Below the pieces are notes generated by a model. That model searched no databases, was not told the DNA's origin, and was given only the letters and a program-made list of their open reading frames with translations. From an uncultured Lewinella sp. (lineage in GTDB: Bacteria > Bacteroidota > Bacteroidia > Chitinophagales > Saprospiraceae): a DNA stretch of 7,342 nt. The DNA lies in assembly GCA_938021455.1 (NCBI GenBank), contig CALIGP010000163.1, forward strand, positions 1 through 7,342, in the 5' to 3' direction. Shown here piece by piece: positions 1 to 5,260 of the stretch. Position 1 is the stretch's first letter, and every line of letters starts with the position of its first letter. Both the position numbers and the translations under genes were made by a program.

Positions 1-378
1 CCTTGCTTTAATCTGCTCCAATTCTTCGGTGGTGTAGCTGAACTCGGCGTAGAGATGTTCCCGGGCGGGCCGCTTGAAGATGATTTGGGCTGATTTGTCC
101 CAGACCACATATTCATCCCCAATCAAATTGATGAGCTGGACCATCGGGATCGGGTCCAGTGCTGAAAACATGCTCCCGCCGAAAATGGTGCCCACGTAGT
201 TCATATTCTTGTAGCTAAGGGGAAGCTTGACGTTTACCTGAAGCAGGTCATCAGAAACCGATTGTATCCGGGCGGTACTGCGACGATACATCGGCGATAG
301 GTTAAATCCATATTTGAACAGGCGGGCTTCGCCGACGTACTTTGCGCCGTATTTAGCCAATGATTGGTAGAAGGACAT
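1..378 (-). CDS. DUF4442 family hotdog-fold protein (3' end truncated by window edge)
   Basis: I translated this partial gene by hand; 126 codons are present and the reading frame runs off the left edge. The start is ATG at 378, and the fourth codon upstream (390-388) is an in-frame TAA, so no longer form is possible. Residues 61-76 (YVGTIFGGSMFSALDP) and 91-104 (VVWDKSAQIIFKRP) match the pattern of DUF4442, a family with the PaaI/YiiD-like thioesterase hotdog fold: a central helix with a GG pair, then the VVWDK strand. Members are usually about 150-160 residues, so only about 30 residues should be missing. Hotdog proteins of this type are presumed cytoplasmic acyl-thioester hydrolases or binders, but the substrate is unknown. 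It starts 65 bp after the oxidoreductase stop on the same strand and may be co-transcribed, with no evident functional link. Family assignment is fairly sure, enzymatic role is not. Confidence 0.8.
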   Translation of the reverse strand, partial: MSFYQSLAKYGAKYVGEARLFKYGFNLSPMYRRSTARIQSVSDDLLQVNVKLPLSYKNMNYVGTIFGGSMFSALDPIPMVQLINLIGDEYVVWDKSAQIIFKRPAREHLYAEFSYTTEELEQIKAR

Positions 379-443
379 GGGGTCAAGTTACTACGAAGGG
401 ACTTTAATGGAGAGTTGAAGGGTGGCTGCAGTGTAATGCTCTA

Positions 444-1562
444 CTACAGAATCCCCATCTGCCCCAACTCCAGGGGAACTTTAGTACCGCCGTTGGCAAT
501 CGACTGATAAATAGCTTCCACGATGATCATGTCACGCTTACCCATTTCTCCGGGAGCAAGGTTCTTGTCGCCGAAGAGGAGGTGGCGGGCGAAGCCGTCC
601 ATCTGCAGCGCCTGCTGGCGCTGGTGGTCGAACTTAATTTCGTGTCCTTCGGAGGTGCGGCCGCTGAGCGGGCCATAGTTGTTAGCGGGGTTCAGCTCGA
701 ACCAGCCCTTATCACAGGCCGAATACAAACGGTTTCCGCTGGAGTTGTGGGAGGTGTAGATGTTTCCCACTGCGCCATTGGGGAAAGTGAATTGCGCCGT
801 AATGGTCTCGTCCGTATCCTTGAAGTAGTCTGGACGAGTACTGAATTCCTGAGCGGAGACCGAAGTCGGGTTCATGCCGGAGCCATAGATCGCACTCTGG
901 ATGGCATAGACGCCCATATTCATGAGGGCCCCACCGCCGGAAAGCGAGCGGTCCAGCCGCCACTGGCCGGGACTCCCCTGGGAGTTGTAAGCTGCATCAG
1001 CGGAGATATAACGGACGTCGCCGAAGGTCTTCTCGGCCACCATTCGCTGCACTTCCTGGGTGTAGGGCTCGTAGTGCAGGCGGTAACCGACCTGCAGTTT
1101 GACCTTGTTGTCCGCACAAGCCTTAATGATAGCGTCGCATTCTTCGACGCTGACGGCCATCGGTTTTTCGCAGATGACGTGCTTGCCCGCGCGGGCTGCG
1201 CGGATGCAAAAGTCTGCGTGCATACTGTTCGGAAGTACGACGTAGATGATGTCAATGTCTTTGTTCGAGGCGACCTGGTCAAAGGTGTCGTAAGAGTAGA
1301 TGTTCTCATCTTTGAGGGCATACTTTGTCTTCCAGGCTGCGGCCTTCTCTGGCGTACCCGTCACGATCCCCGCCAGGTAGCAGTGCTCGGTCTCTTGCAG
1401 TGAGGGCGCCAGTTGGTATTCGCTGTAGCGGCCAAGGCCGACGAGGGCGATGCCCAGTTTTTTGTCTTTGTCGGTTTGGGCGCAGGCAGCGCCCGTGAGG
1501 GCGAGGGCCCCGAGTCCGGTGGCGAGGGTGCGGTTGAATTGGCGGCGGGAGAGGTTTTTCAT
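444..1562 (-). CDS. Tat-exported Gfo/Idh/MocA oxidoreductase, glucose-fructose oxidoreductase-like
   Basis: NAD(P)-dependent sugar or sugar-derivative oxidoreductase of 372 residues. The N-terminus has a twin-arginine signal (S5-R-R-Q-F, then a hydrophobic stretch to about residue 26), so the folded, cofactor-loaded enzyme is probably exported to the periplasm. Signal peptidase I cleavage after A28 is possible; a weak lipobox at C27 is an alternative. The Rossmann domain follows, with G42-L-G-R-Y-S and the family motif E132-K-P134, where K133 is the usual catalytic lysine. The C-terminal domain contains GYRLHYEP (159-166), QWRL (200-203) and GGGALMNMGVY (209-219), which closely resemble Zymomonas glucose-fructose oxidoreductase. 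The catalytic Tyr (Y219) is kept, but the Asp usually found four residues before it is Asn (N215). The gene lies 111 bp downstream of the PL6 lyase gene, hinting at oxidation or reduction of a released sugar. The true substrate cannot be read from the sequence. No Shine-Dalgarno motif precedes the ATG, as is normal in Bacteroidota. Confidence 0.9.
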   Translation of the reverse strand: MKNLSRRQFNRTLATGLGALALTGAACAQTDKDKKLGIALVGLGRYSEYQLAPSLQETEHCYLAGIVTGTPEKAAAWKTKYALKDENIYSYDTFDQVASNKDIDIIYVVLPNSMHADFCIRAARAGKHVICEKPMAVSVEECDAIIKACADNKVKLQVGYRLHYEPYTQEVQRMVAEKTFGDVRYISADAAYNSQGSPGQWRLDRSLSGGGALMNMGVYAIQSAIYGSGMNPTSVSAQEFSTRPDYFKDTDETITAQFTFPNGAVGNIYTSHNSSGNRLYSACDKGWFELNPANNYGPLSGRTSEGHEIKFDHQRQQALQMDGFARHLLFGDKNLAPGEMGKRDMIIVEAIYQSIANGGTKVPLELGQMGIL

Positions 1563-1573
1563 GAGGGTAAGAT

Positions 1574-1613
1574 AATGGCCACCTGGCTAATACTGGTGGT
1601 TGCCCTGGCCATT
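1574..1613. other. Inverted repeat in the PL6-oxidoreductase gap, possible leader hairpin
   Basis: Two perfect 8-base arms, AATGGCCA (1574-1581) and TGGCCATT (1606-1613), enclose a 24-base loop. They lie 12 bases upstream of the oxidoreductase ATG in the transcribed direction. The loop offers a competing pairing, CCACC (1579-1583) with GGTGG (1595-1599), so two mutually exclusive structures can be drawn. No T-run follows on either strand, so it does not look like an intrinsic terminator. It could modulate translation of the downstream gene or stabilise a processed transcript, or it may be chance in GC-rich sequence. Confidence 0.3.
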
Positions 1614-1673
1614 GCTGCAATAGACCTTTCTCAGCACCTGCGTGCGCGTCTCCTCATTCTCGCTGGTCGCTAC

Positions 1674-4157
1674 CTACCGAACTTTCATCACTTTCTGCGT
1701 TAGCACCGGCTGCCCGTCACCGGCCAAACGAAGCACAAATATGCCCGTGACGGGAAGTTGACGTAGGTCTATCTGGTCGCTATTCAGCTTCCCCTGGGCG
1801 GCTATCCGACCGGTAAAATCGATAAGCGTGTATTCCGTGTAGCCAGCGGGGAGGTGGTCAATGTATAGGACGTCCGAAACGGGAACGGGCCGCAGCAGGA
1901 TGCCGGCGGCTTCCGCCGCCGGATTACGGGAACTGACGGAAGTACCCGAGCAACCGAGCCTTAGCTCCGAAATGGACACCCAGGGACCATCATAAGTAGC
2001 CGCGCCGGTGACGGTCAGCTTGATATAGCGATACACCTGCTCCGAAAACTCGCGGTCAATGGAGCTGCCGCCGGCCTGGTTGTCGGTAGCATCTACCAAC
2101 GTGACGAAGGTTCCGTCTGGCTCGTTACTGCCCTCGAGTAGGAACTGATAATCCCGCTCCTGGTGCGGGGTCAGGCTTACCTCGTTGATGGAAAAGGCTG
2201 CCCCAAGGTCAACGACCAGGAACTGTGGAAAGCCTTCTGCTGACCAGCGATTGTCATTGTTTTCATCGATTACGTTGGTTACTGCGTTATCCGCATTTTG
2301 CTCCGTACTAAAGCTACTGATAGTTCCCTCCACGGCTACATTCGTTCCCTGCGGACAATCGGCCGGAGAAATCGTACCTACCTGTCGAATGGCAATCTCC
2401 CGTGAAAGTCCCATCCCCGCTACCGTGATGGTGCCAGCGCGTTCCTGGCTGCTGAGGTTAGCGGTTAGGGTAACTTGAATCACGCCATTTTCAGTGCCAC
2501 TACTGGGGGAGAGGCTGATCCAGTCCTGATCCGCCGTGGCGGCCCAGTCTAGGTTGCGGGCCGTTACGTTGACCGATTGGCTACCGCCCTCCGCCGGGAA
2601 TACGTTCGTGCCGCCGACACTAAGGCTGTTGGCTGCAACACCACTGTGGCCATCGGCATCCAGATAAGAAACGCCTACGCCATTGCCTACGTCATCATTG
2701 ATGATGGGGCGAAACTGCTCACTTCCGCTGGCACCGTCGACTTCGTGCGCGCCAATGTCCCGGCCAGTAGCCGGGCGGGTAAGGCCACGGACATCGAGTT
2801 CTACCTCGTCGATGTAGGCATCGCCGGCTGCGCCAGCGACCAGGCCATCAGCTACGGGGAGGAATATTTCTCCGTCAGACGAGAAGCTTTCGTCGCCGAC
2901 CGTAATACCCGCATTGGTGATGCCGACGGGGGAGCCACCGAAGAGGTTGTTGACGTAAGTCATACCTGCGCCCGTGTCAGTAATGTCTCCCCCAACGAGT
3001 TGCCCACGGGTGCTGTACACCAGGTTGTGAGCGATGATGCCGGTGGATACGTGGGTGTGGCGATCATTAAAGTAAATGGGGTCTTCGGCGTCATAAATGG
3101 TGTTGAAGGCGATCACTATATCATCTACCCGTTGGTAACCGTTGCTGTTACCGCCGGAAGCGGCATCGCCCGCTACAATTGTGATGCCGTTGTTCCAGGG
3201 ATCGTTATCATTGACCAGTCCGGACATATAGTTGTTTACAATCACGTGGTCGCGGTCAGTTACCCGGATGCCACCGGATTTTGCTTTTCCTTCGCCAAGA
3301 AAAAAGTTACCCTCCACGCGGGCGCGGGCACCGTGCCGGAGCACCAGTGATCCCCGGCTACCCCGAAAAGTATTATGTAGATAGCGGTTCTCCGCGCTCT
3401 TGTTAGAGATGATCTCGTTCTCCCCGTCAGTAGACTGAAAGTAATTATGCTCCACCGTGACCCGAGCGTTAACGGTTTGGTTTCCACTGGAACCAATCCG
3501 GATGGTCTCGCTGTCGCCAGAGTTCGTGGTGAAGTCGTCCTTTGCCGTGACGTTGTAGAAGTAGTTGTTGCGGATGATGTGATCAGCGGTAGTCTCTCCC
3601 TGGCTGGCCAGTTCCACCAGAATCATTACGCCCGTACTGTTCTTGTTCTGGAAGGTGCAGTTCTCCACAATGTTACGTTGACCGCGGAGGACGATCCAGC
3701 GGCTCTTATCCGGCGCCGTGGTAAACAGATTGTCAAAGGCGCAATCCCGGATAATGCAATCCGTACACAAATCGGTGCTGGAGCCACTGCGACGGGTTTC
3801 TACGTGGTTGTTCGTGCCGATGCCTTCCCGCCAGTAGAAGCCTTCTACGATCAAGTGGGTAACGTATATTTTCATGGGGGATTCACCCGTGAAGATGACG
3901 CCACCGGGGGTCTCCGCTTTCAGCACGATGGGCGCTTCGGCGGTGCCGAAGAAGCGGATGAAGTTGACCTCCTGGTTGGTGTAGGTCCCGTTTTTCCAGA
4001 TGACGGTGTCTCCGGGGACCAGAGTAAGGTCTTCTATATCATCAGCTGAATTGATGGGATAGTTGGTGGCTCCGAGGGATAGCGAAGTACAGAGCGCTGC
4101 CAGTAGGAGAATCAAATAGCTTGGAGGAGAGAACGGAAAGGATTTCGTGGAGTACAT
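1674..4157 (-). CDS. Secreted PL6-family polysaccharide lyase with BACON, F5/8C and T9SS sorting domains
   Basis: Endo- or exo-acting uronate-polymer lyase (alginate lyase / chondroitinase B family), 827 residues. It starts with a signal peptide (hydrophobic about 14-30, likely cut near A30). A right-handed beta-helix follows at about 33-472, rich in N-x-F/Y ladder repeats and ending in DIGAHE. PL6 signatures are visible: ETIRIG (217-222), DGENEIISNKS (244-254) and LRHG (273-276). K253 and R274 match the catalytic Lys250/Arg271 of chondroitinase B, and E246/E248 match two of its calcium ligands. Residues about 511-595 form a BACON-like domain (DWISLSP, RAGTITV, IRQVG). An F5/8C (CBM32-like) carbohydrate-binding domain spans about 601-735 and is bracketed by C601 and C735, a plausible disulphide. 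The end (about 752-827, finishing KVMKVR) is a type A T9SS sorting domain, so the product is probably secreted across the outer membrane and anchored or released. Most PL6 members cleave alginate, so that substrate is likelier than dermatan sulfate, but specificity is inferred. It has its own promoter and operator upstream. Confidence 0.9.
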   Translation of the reverse strand: MYSTKSFPFSPPSYLILLLAALCTSLSLGATNYPINSADDIEDLTLVPGDTVIWKNGTYTNQEVNFIRFFGTAEAPIVLKAETPGGVIFTGESPMKIYVTHLIVEGFYWREGIGTNNHVETRRSGSSTDLCTDCIIRDCAFDNLFTTAPDKSRWIVLRGQRNIVENCTFQNKNSTGVMILVELASQGETTADHIIRNNYFYNVTAKDDFTTNSGDSETIRIGSSGNQTVNARVTVEHNYFQSTDGENEIISNKSAENRYLHNTFRGSRGSLVLRHGARARVEGNFFLGEGKAKSGGIRVTDRDHVIVNNYMSGLVNDNDPWNNGITIVAGDAASGGNSNGYQRVDDIVIAFNTIYDAEDPIYFNDRHTHVSTGIIAHNLVYSTRGQLVGGDITDTGAGMTYVNNLFGGSPVGITNAGITVGDESFSSDGEIFLPVADGLVAGAAGDAYIDEVELDVRGLTRPATGRDIGAHEVDGASGSEQFRPIINDDVGNGVGVSYLDADGHSGVAANSLSVGGTNVFPAEGGSQSVNVTARNLDWAATADQDWISLSPSSGTENGVIQVTLTANLSSQERAGTITVAGMGLSREIAIRQVGTISPADCPQGTNVAVEGTISSFSTEQNADNAVTNVIDENNDNRWSAEGFPQFLVVDLGAAFSINEVSLTPHQERDYQFLLEGSNEPDGTFVTLVDATDNQAGGSSIDREFSEQVYRYIKLTVTGAATYDGPWVSISELRLGCSGTSVSSRNPAAEAAGILLRPVPVSDVLYIDHLPAGYTEYTLIDFTGRIAAQGKLNSDQIDLRQLPVTGIFVLRLAGDGQPVLTQKVMKVR

Positions 4158-4188
4158 GATCTTTTGGGTTAATACGCAGAAGTGATTC

Positions 4189-4215
4189 CAAAAGTAGGGA
4201 AAATTGGTTGACCAA
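4189..4215 (-). promoter_or_regulatory. Bacteroidota-type promoter of the PL6 lyase gene
   Basis: On the minus strand, positions 4196-4189 read TACTTTTG, an exact match to the Bacteroidota -7 consensus TAnnTTTG. A TTG trinucleotide at 4215-4213, 16 bases further upstream, can serve as the -33 element; this spacing is slightly short. A transcript would begin near 4182, giving a leader of about 25 bases before the ATG at 4157. The leader ends in an A-rich stretch (CCCAAAAGATC) without a Shine-Dalgarno motif, typical of this phylum. The -33 region lies inside the palindrome described separately. Confidence 0.65.
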
Positions 4216-4218
4216 TTT
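4201..4218. promoter_or_regulatory. UxuR/ExuR-like (FadR-type GntR) operator overlapping the PL6 promoter
   Basis: The sequence AAATTGGTTGACCAATTT is a perfect inverted repeat with 8-base arms and a 2-base centre. The arms are identical to those of the E. coli UxuR/ExuR operator consensus (AAATTGGT-AT-ACCAATTT) and fit the TGGT-n-ACCA core recognised by FadR-subfamily GntR regulators. It begins 4 bases upstream of the TACTTTTG element and covers the -33 position, so a bound protein should block RNA polymerase. UxuR and ExuR respond to hexuronate metabolites, and a GntR-family repressor (AusR) controls alginate catabolism in Zobellia. Uronate-responsive repression of the lyase is therefore inferred. 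The regulator gene is not in the window. Confidence 0.6.
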
Positions 4219-4245
4219 GTCCCGGTGACAACTTTAGCCTACTTT

Positions 4246-4261
4246 TTCTGTAAAAACAGAA
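4246..4261. repeat. Short inverted repeat upstream of the PL6 operator
   Basis: Arms TTCTGT (4246-4251) and ACAGAA (4256-4261) enclose AAAA. It lies 28 bases beyond the GntR-like operator, about 65-80 bases upstream of the expected transcription start of the lyase gene and 115 bases past the ankyrin-gene stop. Neither strand has a T-run after the stem, so it is a poor intrinsic terminator. A second protein-binding site or a weak RNA stem are alternatives. The short AT-rich arms could also arise by chance. Confidence 0.2.
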
Positions 4262-4336
4262 GTACCATTCGGAAGACTTAGTGGGCGCCGCGCGCAGGTG
4301 CGTGGGAGGTTAAGGGCAGTGTAGGGTGTTTAGTTT

Positions 4337-4358
4337 AAAGCGTAAGCTCGAGCGCTTT
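4337..4358 (-). terminator. Possible weak terminator after the ankyrin-repeat gene
   Basis: Arms AAAGCG (4337-4342) and CGCTTT (4353-4358) form a 6-bp stem with a 10-base loop, starting 18 bases after the stop codon of the ankyrin gene in the transcribed direction. Read on the minus strand, the stem is followed by AAACTAAAC rather than a clear U-tract, so termination would be weak. A function as terminator is tentative. The remaining gap up to the PL6 operator shows nothing else I can name. Confidence 0.25.
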
Positions 4359-4376
4359 TGTCGTTTCGTATGCAAG

Positions 4377-5135
4377 CTAATTGACGAGTAAATTTATTGT
4401 CTCACTAGCTTTTGCCCTCTTTGCATAATCCAATGCTGTTTCGTTGTCGTTATCGACAATAGCGGGATTGATTAGGCCCAGCTTTAGGATGTAAGCAATC
4501 AGTTCACTGTTGTTCTCACGGGCTGCGTAGTGAAGAAGAGTACGCCCATTCAAGCATTGGCTACTGGGGTCCACTTCGTATTTCAACAGAAGATTGAGCA
4601 TTTCAACAGACCGCACGCCATGAATTGTTGTGCAACTCCTAAGTGGGTTTGTATCTCTCGTGTCAACTACAGCTCCTTTGGATAGTAATAACTCAACAGT
4701 CTTAGTGTCATCCTCACCGGTAACGTAGTTTAGAAAGCTATCGTTTTCTCCATCCGTTGCGTTAATATCGGCACCGTATTGGATCATTAGTTTTGTTAAT
4801 GCAAAGGTTCGGTCTTCGCAGAAGGCGAGGTTAGTAATCGCCGCATCAGTATCGCAATCAAAATTTGGGTCAGCACCATCTTTAAGTAGCTTTTCTAATA
4901 AAGCCAGGTCGCACTCTTCTGTAGCTAAGCAGATAAGATGGTTTTTAGTCATTTTCTGGTAGGGTAGGTATAAATCCCCCTCAACTAAGCCGTAGGAGGA
5001 TACATCATAACCCGCTATTTTTTGAATAGTCTTGACCGGTTCACCTGAAAGTGCCGGTGTTGATTCTTGAGCATTTGAGCAGCTGAAAACCGATTGGGTA
5101 ATGAGGAAAATCGTAATTAGACGGGAATAGGTCAC
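4377..5135 (-). CDS. Ankyrin-repeat protein, probable lipoprotein
   Basis: A 252-residue protein of unknown specific function. The start is GTG at 5135, immediately preceded by an in-frame TGA. The next in-frame ATG (M62) would remove the signal sequence, so GTG is preferred. Residues 1-18 are hydrophobic and lead to V16-F-S-C19, an acceptable though imperfect lipobox, so the mature protein is probably lipid-anchored in the envelope. From about residue 64 to the end there are five to six ankyrin repeats, recognisable by ALLEKLLKDGADPN, ALTKLMIQYGADIN, TVELLLSKGAVVD, MLNLLLKYEVDP, the near-canonical GRTLLHYAARENNSELIAYIL, and ETALDYAKRAKASETINLLV. Ankyrin stacks bind other proteins; no catalytic domain is present. 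Hand counts of two lines of sequence give about 38-45% GC, clearly lower than mutS upstream, which may reflect acquisition or relaxed selection. It is separated from both neighbours by over 100 bp, so is probably its own unit. Confidence 0.85.
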   Translation of the reverse strand: MTYSRLITIFLITQSVFSCSNAQESTPALSGEPVKTIQKIAGYDVSSYGLVEGDLYLPYQKMTKNHLICLATEECDLALLEKLLKDGADPNFDCDTDAAITNLAFCEDRTFALTKLMIQYGADINATDGENDSFLNYVTGEDDTKTVELLLSKGAVVDTRDTNPLRSCTTIHGVRSVEMLNLLLKYEVDPSSQCLNGRTLLHYAARENNSELIAYILKLGLINPAIVDNDNETALDYAKRAKASETINLLVN

Positions 5136-5260
5136 TCAGACAGGTTTTTCTAGGTGAATGTAAATAACGGTACTTGGCGGTATTTTTTTCGCGGATATTT
5201 GTCAGGAGCTAAATGTCTTTAGACGTGGCGTGTACTTGAGCGTTTCTATGCTAGGCGTAC

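Noticed and set aside
582..1403. Long open frame (273 codons) on the plus strand opposite the oxidoreductase gene
   Set aside because: The minus-strand frame encodes a clear Gfo/Idh/MocA protein; the plus-strand translation has no recognisable motif and its openness follows from codon bias of the real gene.
2577..4049. Two long plus-strand frames (2577-3350 and 3447-4049) opposite the PL6 gene
   Set aside because: They lie antisense to an intact PL6/BACON coding region, have no family resemblance, and reflect the composition of the real gene.
1674..4157. Assignment of the lyase as chondroitinase B
   Set aside because: The catalytic Lys/Arg motifs are shared across the whole PL6 family, most members of which act on alginate; the sequence alone does not support dermatan sulfate specificity.
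4246..4261. Intrinsic terminator at TTCTGT-AAAA-ACAGAA
   Set aside because: No U-tract follows the stem on either strand and the stem is short and AT-rich.
5136..5260. Promoter for the ankyrin gene in the mutS-ankyrin gap
   Set aside because: I searched the minus strand for TAnnTTTG and found only poor matches, so no promoter is called in this gap.
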